Positions 1 through 8,291 of a stretch of 64,000 bases of DNA are shown one piece after another. Location: positions 467,366 to 531,365 of the forward strand of contig NZ_KE383931.1 of NCBI RefSeq assembly GCF_000422845.1, written 5' to 3'. Position numbers and translations under genes: made by a program. Under the pieces are notes generated by a model. The model was given only the letters and a program-made list of their open reading frames with translations, ran no database searches and was not told the DNA's origin. The first letter of the stretch is position 1; every line of letters begins with the position of its first letter. The stretch comes from Oceanobacter kriegii DSM 6294 (lineage in GTDB: Bacteria > Pseudomonadota > Gammaproteobacteria > Pseudomonadales > Oceanobacteraceae).

Positions 1-158
1 TTGCGAGATGTTGGTGATATCGGATCAGCGGACCGGTAGCGCAAGGCGGTGGGATGCCAGCCGGCGGGAGGTAAGACCTCCCAAGAGGCATTCCAACGTC
101 GCAAGCTAAAAAGCGGAGTCACACCCGTAGGATGTATTAGCCGAAGGCGTAATACATC
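1..158. repeat. Intergenic repeat unit, copy A
   Basis: First of two related copies (the other is at 298-455); the left end probably lies outside the window. It carries a nested hairpin: an outer stem of 51-58 with 87-94 and an inner stem GGGAGGT-aag-ACCTCCC at 66-82. A second imperfect palindrome follows at 131-158, with arms GATGTATTA and TAATACATC around a GCC-gaag-GC core. Sequences like this last palindrome, preceded by CGTAG, are widespread intergenic repeats in gammaproteobacteria. No protein gene is convincing here. Confidence 0.7.
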
Positions 159-238
159 GAGAAGAATTGAAAAGCCGATGCGCGGTTCCATCCCGCGCAT
201 CAAGGTTCACCCGATAGAGCCACATCGAGCACGACCGA

Positions 239-282
239 CCGGCATGGATGCCGGGAGAGCCGACTCTGGACATGGATGTCCA
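239..282. repeat. Two hairpins with CATGGATG cores
   Basis: CCGGCA-tgga-TGCCGG at 239-254 and TGGACA-tgga-TGTCCA at 267-282 are perfect 6-bp hairpins with the same TGGA loop. Hairpins with the same core recur at 35187-35204 and 35218-35229, so the core is conserved while the arms vary with compensating changes. Neither is followed by a T-run, so they are not classical terminators. Confidence 0.65.
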
Positions 283-297
283 GTGAAGGCGGGCCCG

Positions 298-455
298 TTG
301 CGAGATGTTGGCGATATCGGATCAGCGAACCGGTAGCGCAAAGCGGGGGCTTGCCCGTCTGGCGTGGGGGCAAGGCCCCCAAAGAAGACAAGCCCCAGCA
401 TATTAAAAAGCGGAGTCACCCCCGTAGGATGCATTAGCCGAAGGCGTAATACATC
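298..455. repeat. Intergenic repeat unit, copy B
   Basis: Second copy of the unit at 1-158, about 90 percent identical over its first 45 bases. The middle hairpin has diverged with the pairing kept: outer stem GGGGCTTG (346-353) with CAAGCCCC (389-396), inner stem TGGGGGC-aag-GCCCCCA at 365-381. The aag loop matches copy A. The terminal palindrome is at 428-455. Maintained pairing with different bases suggests that the structure is selected. Confidence 0.7.
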
Positions 456-504
456 AACCCCAAATGAAAAGCGGAGCAGCCCCCTGCCCCGCCACCGAAC
501 AAAA

Positions 505-577
505 ACCAGCGGGACGACCCGGTGGTCACAGAATTACAGGCAGGACGACCTGCCACCTGAACGGAGCCTGATCGCTC
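505..577 (+). promoter_or_regulatory. Guanidine-II (mini-ykkC) riboswitch candidate
   Basis: Two short stem-loops with identical ACGA loops lie just upstream of the carboxylase start. P1 is 505-526, with a GGG-ACGA-CCC top, one G-G mismatch and an ACCA/TGGT base. P2 is 539-554, a perfect GGCAGG-ACGA-CCTGCC. A 12-base linker (527-538) joins them, and the ribosome binding site (GGAG near 563-566) follows P2. Paired hairpins with ACGR loops and GG/CC closing pairs are the defining feature of the guanidine-II riboswitch, which typically controls guanidine exporters and carboxylases, often through ribosome access. The assignment is from pattern by eye, not a covariance model. Confidence 0.82.
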
Positions 578-3500
578 ATGCTGACCAAAGTTCTTATTGC
601 CAACCGTGGCGCCATTGCCTGCCGTATCATCCGTACCCTGAAGAAAATGGGCATCGGCTCTGTGGCCGTTTACCACCAGCAAGACCTTCATTCCCGTCAT
701 GTTCAGGAAGCCGATGAAGCCTACAGCCTCGGCGAAGGTTCTGTGGCCAACACCTATCTGAATCAGCAACGTCTGCTGGAAGTCGCCAAACAAAGCGGTG
801 CCGAAGCCATCCACCCGGGTTACGGCTTTCTGAGTGAAAACCCGGATTTCGCTAACGCCTGCGCCGAAGCCGGTGTGTTTTTCCTGGGCCCCCGTGCCGA
901 GCACATGAACGCCTTTGGCCTCAAGCACAGCGCTCGCGCTCTGGCCGAAGCCAATCATGTCCCGCTGCTGCCAGGCACCGAGCTGCTGACTGACCTTAAT
1001 GCCGCTCTGGAGGCCGCCGAGGGCATCAAGTACCCGGTCATGCTGAAAAGCACCGCAGGTGGTGGCGGTATTGGCATGCAGTTGTGTTACAGCGCCGACG
1101 AACTGACATCCGCCTGGGACAGCGTTAAGCGCCTGAGCGCCAATAACTTCGCTAACGACGGCGTGTTTCTGGAAAAATTCGTCGAGAAAGCCCGCCACAT
1201 CGAAGTACAGGTATTTGGTGATGGCAACGGCAAAGTAATCACACTGGGCGAACGCGATTGCTCACTGCAGCGCCGTAACCAGAAGGTTCTGGAAGAAACC
1301 CCGGCACCGGGACTCAGCAACGAACAACGCGCCCAACTGCAAGCCACCGCCGAGCGTCTGACCGCTGCCGTCAGCTACCAGAGTGCCGGTACCGTTGAGT
1401 TTATTTTTGATGCCAGCACTGGCGAATTCTACTTCCTTGAAGTGAATACTCGCTTACAGGTTGAACACGGTGTGACCGAAGAAGTGTACGGCGTCGACCT
1501 GGTTGAGTGGATGGTACGTCTACCGGGTGTTCAGGCCGGGAAAGACTCGTTGCCACTGGACGCCGCCTTCGAATCCAAAGGTCACTCCATTCAGGCCCGT
1601 GTTTACGCCGAAGACCCGGCACTGGACTTCCAGCCATCCGCAGGCCTGCTGAGCCGTGTGGAATGGCCAGAGCAAGCGTCTAACGGCCGTTTGCGCATCG
1701 ACACCTGGGTAGAATCCGGCACCACCATTCCAGCCCTGTTCGACCCGATGGTCGCCAAGGTGATTGTCACCGCCGACAACCGCGAGCAAGCCATCACCGG
1801 TCTGTCCGATGCGCTGGCGGGCTCACAGCTGTACGGTATCGAAACCAACCGCGCTTACCTGCTGGACATTCTGGCCGACCAACGCGTGGCCAAAGGCGAT
1901 GTCTACACCCAGCTGCTGAAAACCCTCAGCCACCAGCCCAACACCATTCAGGTGATTGCTGCGGGCACCCAAACCACCGTGCAAGACTTGCCTGCCCGTG
2001 TTGGCTACTGGGACATTGGAGTACCGCCATCCGGCCCGTTTGACAGCTACTCGTTTGAGCTGGGCAACCGTTTGCTGGGCAACAAGGCTGAAGAAGCGGG
2101 CCTGGAAATCACTTTGAAAGGTCCGGTACTGAAATTCAACAGTGCCACTCGTGTGCTGTTGGCCGGTGCCACCACCAACGCCAAACTGACGCGCGCCAAT
2201 GGCGAAGTAAACAGCGTTGAATTCTGGCAGGCCATTGAAGTTCAACATGGCGATGTGCTGGATACCGGTTCAGTGTCCGGTGCCGGTGCGCGTGCTTACT
2301 TGCTGATTGACGGCGGCTTGCAAGTGCCGGATTACCTCGGTTCCAAATCCACGTTCACTCTGGGTCAATTCGGTGGCCACAATGGCCGCTCACTGCTGCC
2401 GGGCGATGTCCTGCATGTACTGGCCAGCAAGCCCGCTACCAACATTGCCGATAGCAATGCCCTGCTGCCAGACATCAGCAACGAATGGCAACTGCGAGTG
2501 ATCTATGGCCCACACGGTGCGCCGGAATTCTTCACCGAAGCCGACATCGACACCCTGTTCGAAACCGCCTACGAAATTCACTACAACTCCAGCCGTACCG
2601 GCGTGCGTCTTATCGGCCCGAAACCCGAATGGGCCCGTACCGACGGCGGCGAGGCTGGCCTGCACCCGTCCAACATTCACGACAACGCCTACGCCATCGG
2701 CACCATCGACTTCACTGGCGATATGCCCGTGGTTCTGGGCCCGGATGGCCCAAGTCTGGGTGGCTTTGTATGCCCGGCCACGGTGATCACCGCCGACCTG
2801 TGGAAGCTGGGCCAGCTGAAGGCAGGCGACAAAGTGCGCTTTGTGCCGGTTTCCCAGCAGACCGCGGTTGAGTTGTTTGAACAACAAGCCAGCAACCTGA
2901 AAGCGCTGACATCCAACGCCGACGTTGCCGTAGAAGAAGTTCGTCCGGCCTCGCCAATCATTGCCGAAATCAGCACCGACGATCACCCGACCGGCGTTGT
3001 CTATCGCCCGTCCGGTGACCGTTACCTGCTGGTTGAATACGGCCCGCTGCAACTGGATATCCGCCTGCGTTTCCGCGTACACGCCCTGATGCAATTCCTG
3101 CAGAGCCAGCACATTGACGGTTTGCAGGAACTGACGCCGGGCATTCGCTCACTGCAATTGCATTACGATTCCACGGTACTGCCACAAGCCAAGCTGCTGG
3201 AGCTGCTGCAAGCTGCGGAAGATCAGCTCGGTGACCTGGAAGGTGCTGAAGTGCCGTCCCGCATCGTTCACCTGCCGCTGAGCTGGGACGATGAGGTTTG
3301 CCGCCTTGCAGCCGAGAAGTACATGCAGTCGGTGCGTGCTGATGCCCCATGGTGCCCGGACAACATCGAGTTTATCCGTCGTATCAATGGTCTGGATTCC
3401 ATTCAGGACGTCAAAGACATCGTCTTCAACGCCAGCTATCTGGTGATGGGTCTGGGCGACGTGTATCTGGGCGCACCCGTCGCCACGCCTGTCGATCCAC

Positions 3501-4201
3501 GCCACCGCCTGGTGACCACCAAGTACAACCCGGCCCGTACCTGGACGGCAGAAAACTCTGTTGGTATTGGCGGCGCCTACATGTGTATTTACGGCATGGA
3601 AGGCCCGGGTGGTTATCAGTTTGTGGGCCGTACCCTGCAACAGTGGAACCGCTACAAGCAAACCAAGGAGTTCACCCAACCATGGCTGCTGCGCTTCTTT
3701 GATCAGGTACGGTTCTACGAAGTAAGCCACGACGAACTGACTGAGATTCGCCAACAGTTCCCGCATGGCCAGTACCCGATCAAGATTGAAGAAACCCGCT
3801 TCAATCTGGCCGAATACGAAGCGTTTTTGGCCGAACAGGCGTCAGGTATCAATGAGTTCCAGGTGGAACGTCAGAAAGCCTTCCAGGAAGAGCTGGAAGA
3901 CTGGAAACGTACTGGCCGCTTCAATTACGACAGCGAACCTGCCGACACCGAGCAGGAAGAGGAACGTGTGCTGGAAGACGGTGAGTTCACGGTGGAAAGC
4001 CATGTGGCCGGTAACGTCTGGCAGTGTCTGGTCAAGCCAGGCGACAAGGTCGATGCCAACCAGCCGCTGCTGATCCTGGAGTCCATGAAAATGGAAATCG
4101 AAGTCGCCAGCCATCAGGCCGGTACTGTGGTTGAGGTGGTGAAACAAGCCGGTCAGGGCGTCGCCCCAGGCAGCTTGTTGGTGGTACTGAAAGAGGATTA
4201 A
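578..4201 (+). CDS. Biotin-dependent urea/guanidine carboxylase
   Basis: A 1207-residue multidomain carboxylase that transfers CO2 from bicarbonate through biotin to a urea-like substrate in the cytoplasm, using ATP. Domains in order: biotin carboxylase (about 1-450, with the glycine-rich ATP-grasp loop near 157-166 and EVNTRLQVEH near 288), a KipA-like carboxyltransferase half (about 460-770), a KipI-like half (about 800-1020, with GMEGPGGYQFVGRT near its end) and a C-terminal biotinyl domain with ESMKME, biotinylated lysine K1171. Length and layout match urea carboxylase. The riboswitch just upstream argues that guanidine is the physiological substrate, since many annotated urea carboxylases are guanidine carboxylases. 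The usual partners (allophanate hydrolase, carboxyguanidine deiminase, ABC transporter) do not follow it; they may lie before base 1 or elsewhere. Confidence 0.9.
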   Translation: MLTKVLIANRGAIACRIIRTLKKMGIGSVAVYHQQDLHSRHVQEADEAYSLGEGSVANTYLNQQRLLEVAKQSGAEAIHPGYGFLSENPDFANACAEAGVFFLGPRAEHMNAFGLKHSARALAEANHVPLLPGTELLTDLNAALEAAEGIKYPVMLKSTAGGGGIGMQLCYSADELTSAWDSVKRLSANNFANDGVFLEKFVEKARHIEVQVFGDGNGKVITLGERDCSLQRRNQKVLEETPAPGLSNEQRAQLQATAERLTAAVSYQSAGTVEFIFDASTGEFYFLEVNTRLQVEHGVTEEVYGVDLVEWMVRLPGVQAGKDSLPLDAAFESKGHSIQARVYAEDPALDFQPSAGLLSRVEWPEQASNGRLRIDTWVESGTTIPALFDPMVAKVIVTADNREQAITGLSDALAGSQLYGIETNRAYLLDILADQRVAKGDVYTQLLKTLSHQPNTIQVIAAGTQTTVQDLPARVGYWDIGVPPSGPFDSYSFELGNRLLGNKAEEAGLEITLKGPVLKFNSATRVLLAGATTNAKLTRANGEVNSVEFWQAIEVQHGDVLDTGSVSGAGARAYLLIDGGLQVPDYLGSKSTFTLGQFGGHNGRSLLPGDVLHVLASKPATNIADSNALLPDISNEWQLRVIYGPHGAPEFFTEADIDTLFETAYEIHYNSSRTGVRLIGPKPEWARTDGGEAGLHPSNIHDNAYAIGTIDFTGDMPVVLGPDGPSLGGFVCPATVITADLWKLGQLKAGDKVRFVPVSQQTAVELFEQQASNLKALTSNADVAVEEVRPASPIIAEISTDDHPTGVVYRPSGDRYLLVEYGPLQLDIRLRFRVHALMQFLQSQHIDGLQELTPGIRSLQLHYDSTVLPQAKLLELLQAAEDQLGDLEGAEVPSRIVHLPLSWDDEVCRLAAEKYMQSVRADAPWCPDNIEFIRRINGLDSIQDVKDIVFNASYLVMGLGDVYLGAPVATPVDPRHRLVTTKYNPARTWTAENSVGIGGAYMCIYGMEGPGGYQFVGRTLQQWNRYKQTKEFTQPWLLRFFDQVRFYEVSHDELTEIRQQFPHGQYPIKIEETRFNLAEYEAFLAEQASGINEFQVERQKAFQEELEDWKRTGRFNYDSEPADTEQEEERVLEDGEFTVESHVAGNVWQCLVKPGDKVDANQPLLILESMKMEIEVASHQAGTVVEVVKQAGQGVAPGSLLVVLKED

Positions 4202-4264
4202 TCCTCTTTCGCCCCTCGGCTGCTTGCAGCCAAACCACCCTCCCGCCAATACCCTCGTCCAAAC

Positions 4265-4302
4265 AAAAAGCCCCGATCAATGCAAATTGATCGGGGCTTT
4301 TT
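4265..4302. terminator. Bidirectional terminator between the carboxylase and cysH
   Basis: Perfect inverted repeat with 16-bp arms: AAAAAGCCCCGATCAA (4265-4280), a 6-base loop, and TTGATCGGGGCTTTTT (4287-4302). GC stem core with A-run and T-run on opposite sides, so it can terminate the carboxylase on the plus strand and cysH on the minus strand. Confidence 0.92.
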
Positions 4303-4334
4303 GTTTAAGCTCTATTTCTGTTGAGAAACAGACA

Positions 4335-4955
4335 TTACAGCTTGGTGTGCAAACCACACTCGCGGTTATCGCGGGCTTTGGTTGGATCGAAGTATTTCTT
4401 CACGTTTGGCAGATCGTGCTTTTCCAGGTACGCCTGCATATCGGCTTCTTTCCAGTGCAGCAGAGGAGCAACTTTCAGGGCACCGTTAGGGCCTTCGCCG
4501 AACACTTCCAGGTTCTGACGGAATTCAGTCTGCTCACTACGAACGGCAGTAAACCAGGCATCCGGCTGCTGTTCAGCCATGGCGCGGGTGAAGGGCTCCA
4601 GCTTGAACGCGTGAGTGAACGCATCGTGACGCTCATCGTCGATATCCGGAATACCACCGAAAGCGTGATCCCAACGGGCCGCGGTGATTTTCGGGGTGTA
4701 CACCTCGATGTTCAGGTTCAAGCGTTCGATCAACTGCTTGGCCACCAGGTAGGTATCACGGGTGTTGTAACCGGAATCAGCCCAGATAATCTGCATGTCT
4801 GGCTTAACCTGGGTCACCATGTGCAGGATCACCGCTTCGTACGGGCCGAAGTTGGTAGAAGTCAGTGGCTTGTTGGACTGGCTGAGTGCGAATTCAATGA
4901 TTTCCAGTGGACTGGCATTGCCCAATTCCTGATTCGCTTGTGCAATCGACGTCAT
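4335..4955 (-). CDS. cysH: Phosphoadenosine phosphosulfate reductase
   Basis: Thioredoxin-dependent reductase that converts PAPS to sulfite in assimilatory sulfate reduction. The fold signature is present (IIWADSGYNTRDTY, then the W-HAFGG region, RSEQTEFR, and APLLHWKEADM). The C-terminal ECGLH motif carries the single catalytic cysteine. The paired cysteines that bind a 4Fe-4S cluster in APS reductases are absent, so PAPS is the likely substrate. About 206 residues, slightly short for the family because the segment before ECGLH is compact. The start is set at ATG 4955, because an AGGTG ribosome site (4962-4966) gives 6-base spacing; ATG 4958 and GTG 4964 are in frame just upstream. Stands alone, facing the carboxylase. 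Confidence 0.88.
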   Translation of the reverse strand: MTSIAQANQELGNASPLEIIEFALSQSNKPLTSTNFGPYEAVILHMVTQVKPDMQIIWADSGYNTRDTYLVAKQLIERLNLNIEVYTPKITAARWDHAFGGIPDIDDERHDAFTHAFKLEPFTRAMAEQQPDAWFTAVRSEQTEFRQNLEVFGEGPNGALKVAPLLHWKEADMQAYLEKHDLPNVKKYFDPTKARDNRECGLHTKL

Positions 4956-4972
4956 CATTATCACCTAGATTG

Positions 4973-5010
4973 GAATCGTCTTAACATATAACCAAAAGTT
5001 TAGACGATTC
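4973..5010. promoter_or_regulatory. Inverted repeat upstream of cysH
   Basis: Perfect 9-bp arms GAATCGTCT (4973-4981) and AGACGATTC (5002-5010), separated by 20 AT-rich bases, lie 18-55 bases before the cysH start. The arms are two helical turns apart, consistent with a dimeric regulator or a leader hairpin. No regulator can be named; CysB sites are usually less symmetric. Confidence 0.5.
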
Positions 5011-5130
5011 TGTTTTATATGTTGATTTGGATACTAGCATAAGAATGGGGTCGCTGAAGCTGAAATCAACGGGCACCCAAACCCTACTGATATCAATTTG
5101 CTGCTAGAACCATTGAAATAGTTATAAGCA

Positions 5131-6138
5131 TTAGCCCAGCGACAAGCGCTGGGCGCTTCGCCACCGGCTTCGAATCCATGCCATTGCCGGGCGCTCTACC
5201 CACACCGCCATCAGGCTGGCCAACAGCAACGACACCAGTACCGCCACGGCAACACCCAATGCTGGCTGCCAGCCCTCGGCATAAAAGTGGCGAATAATGA
5301 TGTAGCCGATGTTCTGATGAATCAGATACAGAGCGTAGGATATTCCCCCCAGCCACAGCAACGGCGGCGTTACCAGAAATGCCAAACGCCCACTCACCGC
5401 CAGATACAGCAGCGCTGCAAAACCCGTAAACAGCAACGCCAGCGCCGGGCTGAAAATCACCGCCGACGCCAGCAGCGAATATCCCACCACCCCCCACTGC
5501 TGCCATGCCGCACCGCGACCTGAATAGAGGTTATAAACGCACATACCGATCAGGAAGAATGGCAAGTAGGTCAGCAGAAAGGCCCTGCGCAGATCATCAT
5601 CCAATGCAAACACACCGCTGTGGTGCAAGACCGATACGCCAATCACCGCAGCAAACAACCATTCAATGTGGCGCAGGTTATTGGCCAGCCAGGCCAGAAA
5701 AATCCAGAAATAGAAGGTCAGCTCCAGCACCAGCGTCCAGTAGACGCCATCGACATGAGGCACATCCAGATATTGATGCGCCATGCTGAGGTTCCAGAGT
5801 GCTTCCGTGCCGCTCACTTCCCGGCCCGGTAATCCCACCAGCGAAACCGTCACGAACGTCAGGGCAATGGCCGCCCAATAAGCCGGAAATAAACGCGAAA
5901 AACGCGACACAACAAAGTCGAGCGGCTGTTCGGTTCGCTGCAAACTCCAGAAGATTACGAAGCCACTCAGCATAAAGAACAACTCTACACCGTAGCGACC
6001 GATGTCAGCCCAGCCCACATCCCACTGGGGATGGCCATAGATTTCGTCAAAGTGGTAAAGATAGTGGTGCAGCATCACAACCACTGCTGCGATGCCGCGC
6101 AGAACATCCAGCGCCAAAAGCCGGGAGCCTGATTGCAT
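5131..6138 (-). CDS. Acyltransferase family 3 (OafA/YrhL-type) membrane protein
   Basis: 335-residue polytopic inner-membrane protein. It opens with LDVLRGIAAVVVMLHHY, the hallmark of acyltransferase-3 proteins (arginine in R-G-x-A and the HH pair), followed by FFMLSGFVIFWSL and about ten hydrophobic segments. Members O-acylate surface sugars, peptidoglycan or glucans. The periplasmic SGNH domain of longer relatives is absent. It stands alone between cysH and a MITE-like element, with no glycan genes nearby, so the substrate cannot be inferred. Confidence 0.85.
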   Translation of the reverse strand: MQSGSRLLALDVLRGIAAVVVMLHHYLYHFDEIYGHPQWDVGWADIGRYGVELFFMLSGFVIFWSLQRTEQPLDFVVSRFSRLFPAYWAAIALTFVTVSLVGLPGREVSGTEALWNLSMAHQYLDVPHVDGVYWTLVLELTFYFWIFLAWLANNLRHIEWLFAAVIGVSVLHHSGVFALDDDLRRAFLLTYLPFFLIGMCVYNLYSGRGAAWQQWGVVGYSLLASAVIFSPALALLFTGFAALLYLAVSGRLAFLVTPPLLWLGGISYALYLIHQNIGYIIIRHFYAEGWQPALGVAVAVLVSLLLASLMAVWVERPAMAWIRSRWRSAQRLSLG

Positions 6139-6198
6139 AACTGACGTTGCCCCTTTCTAAATATAAAAAGTTGGAATGGAAACAGTAGCAGAGACTAG

Positions 6199-6461
6199 GG
6201 ACCCTCTGAAAAACTCGGTGCCCGCTCTGGATGACAGGGAGAAGCTGAATCACGAAGCTGATTTGCAGGCCTGACGGGTCAAGTCAAAAATCAGCGACAC
6301 AGAGTCAGCGATGCCCTGCCATCCCCGTAGGGCGCGGCCTGCAGCCTGCCAGAACGGTGTTGGCGAATTTGGAAAGGGCCAACCATTCCGCTGCATTCGC
6401 CGCCTTGTTCTGACAACCTGCAGGACACGCGCAGAGCTGTGCAGAGTTTTTCAGAGGGTCC
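6199..6461. mobile_element. MITE-like element, 263 bp
   Basis: Perfect 18-bp terminal inverted repeats: GGACCCTCTGAAAAACTC at 6199-6216 and its reverse complement at 6444-6461. Similarity continues inward with gaps to a shared GCTCTG. Flanks are CTAG (6195-6198) and CTGG (6462-6465), a possible degraded 4-bp target duplication of the CTAG type favoured by IS5-group elements. No transposase is encoded, so any movement would need an enzyme in trans. Fills most of the gap between two minus-strand genes. Confidence 0.72.
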
Positions 6462-6546
6462 CTGGCGTTATCCAACTTACAGGCAAGCGCAGAATGCGGG
6501 TTCCAACCGGACAACAGTTGTTACCCGGATGGAATAATCACACCAA

Positions 6547-7563
6547 TCAGTCTATCCGCAGGTACACCATCGTCTGGTTCACCAACTGATAGGCAATTTC
6601 ACCGAAGGTCATGGGGCCGACCATACGGCCGGTTTTCTGGCCCTCCAGCTCACCGTAGAGGTAGTTCAGAATGCAGTTGCAGCAGAACGCTGTTTCCAGC
6701 GAGTCATCCGGTATGGCGTTTTTAATGGCCTCGGCATAGGGCGGAATCGACCCAGCAATGCGGTATTCCAGCTCCGGAAACACCGGCGCGTAGAGCTTCA
6801 CCAAGCCCTGCTCCACATCCACTTCCTGCACACTGACGTTAATGAACGCGCCGCAGTAGTCCGCCACCAGCGGCAAGCGGGTATCGATCTGCATTTCTTT
6901 CAGGTAGTGGGCAAAGTTGGTCAACTTGCCATCCACTTCGACCTCCGTCACCACAAAACCGGACTCCCGGAATCGCAGCGCCGGGCCTGCCCCTGGCGAA
7001 AACAGGTTAACGGTCTCGATGCTGGCGGCCTTGTCCATATCCAGTGCCACGTGCATGGCCACTGCCTGATCTTCCAGAAATTCGCCGGTTGGGCCGAACA
7101 CGGTTTTTGGCGTTCGACTGCCCAGATCATCAAGATGCGCACCGGCTACCCAGCCCACCAAGGGCTGCATGTACATGCCATCGAATTCCGGGGCATCGTG
7201 GGCAAAGGTTTGATGAATCTCCGAAAAGGCCGGAACAATCAGTACGGTGAAACCATTGGTCGGTGCATCCAGACACAATGAGTGAATACTGCCCACATCG
7301 TAGGTGCACAAGCCCGGATCGCCACTGGCAGATGGCAGCGGGTTAACAAACACCTGATCACGACGGCACACGCCGCCTTCGTCGGTCATGAAATAGGGAA
7401 TGGTGCCGCCAATCCATAGCCCTTTCGGCAGCTGCTTGAGGGCTTCTTCATCCCCGGCTACCGACACTCCGGCGCCGGCCAAAATCAGTTGGCTGGCCTC
7501 GGCAATGCTCATCAATTGGCCGTTTATGGCCGAAATACGATCACCTGTGGACGTCATACTCAT
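6547..7563 (-). CDS. FIST-like protein of unknown function
   Basis: 338 residues, soluble, no signal peptide or membrane segment. The N-terminal half has LPKGLWIGGTIPYFM, and the C-terminus has a CCNC cluster followed by G-x-MTFGEIAYQLVNQT. This last part resembles the end of FIST_C sensory domains (GEI, a hydrophobic stretch, then NQT). Its start ATG overlaps the stop of the upstream gene (ATGA at 7560-7563), so the two are translationally coupled. FIST proteins are thought to bind small ligands, but ligand and output here are unknown. The family placement rests on motif resemblance. Confidence 0.5.
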   Translation of the reverse strand: MSMTSTGDRISAINGQLMSIAEASQLILAGAGVSVAGDEEALKQLPKGLWIGGTIPYFMTDEGGVCRRDQVFVNPLPSASGDPGLCTYDVGSIHSLCLDAPTNGFTVLIVPAFSEIHQTFAHDAPEFDGMYMQPLVGWVAGAHLDDLGSRTPKTVFGPTGEFLEDQAVAMHVALDMDKAASIETVNLFSPGAGPALRFRESGFVVTEVEVDGKLTNFAHYLKEMQIDTRLPLVADYCGAFINVSVQEVDVEQGLVKLYAPVFPELEYRIAGSIPPYAEAIKNAIPDDSLETAFCCNCILNYLYGELEGQKTGRMVGPMTFGEIAYQLVNQTMVYLRID

Positions 7564-8291
7564 TGCAGCGCCCCCCGAATCTGTTCAACTTCGTGCAGGG
7601 TCGAACCCTTGTTTTTCTCGAAGTACAGACGCAGCTGTTGGGCTTTCAACAAACGCACGTCGTCGTCTTTGGCACTGGAGTATTGCTGGCGCAACTTCAT
7701 CAGCATCAGGCGCAACCCCAGATTGCGCATTTCGAGGTCCTTGTCGCCCTTCAACAGCTCATGCCAAATGGTGGCACTGGCCTCTGGCAGAGCATCTTCC
7801 TCCACCACAAGCTCAGCAACCGGCTCCGCAGATTCAACGCTCTCGACGGCCGGTGGCAGCATTTTTTCAAAGCCAGCACCCAGTCGACCGGTATCCAGTC
7901 CACGCTTGAACTGCCACAGTTTATCGGCATCCAGATCCAGCAAGCGGCCAATCACCCCCAACGAAATACCTTCCGACAACATGCGGAATATCCGTTGCCC
8001 CATGGCATGGGTAAAGCCGGAATTGTCGTCCCCGGCCCACGGCAGGTCTGGTAGTACGCCACCTTCCGGGTAATCAACCCGCACGGTACAACGCAGCGCA
8101 CCCAGGTTCACATGACGCCAGATTTTGTGATGTCCGCGAAAATTCTGCACCGCGCGACGGGCACCAAACCAGCCACTGCGGGCCTGGCCGATGTGCACTT
8201 CAACACGCTGGTAGGTTTCGTTAATGCGGATATCGTGGATGATCCATGGCGCTGTAACGCCCATGAGTTGTTCAACGGCTTCGTAGTTCAT
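7560..8291 (-). CDS. Protein resembling the ISL3 transposase N-terminal region
   Basis: 243 residues. Residues about 50-125 follow the layout of ISL3-family transposase N-termini: K-IWRHVN, a CTVRVDYP strand, PWA, a GFTHAM segment, then a helix-turn-helix-like stretch (EGISLGVIGRLLDLDADKLWQFK). Only one of the usual zinc-binding cysteines is left, and the DDE catalytic domain is missing: the rest is a variable acidic linker and a helical C-terminus. It therefore looks like a domesticated DNA-binding domain, not an active transposase. Start ATG 8291 has an AGAGG site; a TTG lies two codons upstream. First gene of a coupled pair with the FIST-like gene. Confidence 0.5.
   Translation of the reverse strand: MNYEAVEQLMGVTAPWIIHDIRINETYQRVEVHIGQARSGWFGARRAVQNFRGHHKIWRHVNLGALRCTVRVDYPEGGVLPDLPWAGDDNSGFTHAMGQRIFRMLSEGISLGVIGRLLDLDADKLWQFKRGLDTGRLGAGFEKMLPPAVESVESAEPVAELVVEEDALPEASATIWHELLKGDKDLEMRNLGLRLMLMKLRQQYSSAKDDDVRLLKAQQLRLYFEKNKGSTLHEVEQIRGALQ

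Noticed and set aside
1..475. CRISPR array
   Set aside because: Only two long, imperfect copies, with no regular short spacers and no cas genes in the window.
49..717. Open frames in the repeat region before the carboxylase
   Set aside because: They run through palindromic repeats and the riboswitch, have repeat-derived composition and share no protein motif.
4335..4955. APS reductase (4Fe-4S type) instead of PAPS reductase
   Set aside because: The cysteine pairs that ligate the cluster are absent; only the catalytic ECGLH cysteine is present.
6311..6589. Short plus-strand frame inside the MITE
   Set aside because: Crosses the element's right terminal repeat and continues into the 3' end of the FIST-like gene; not a transposase.
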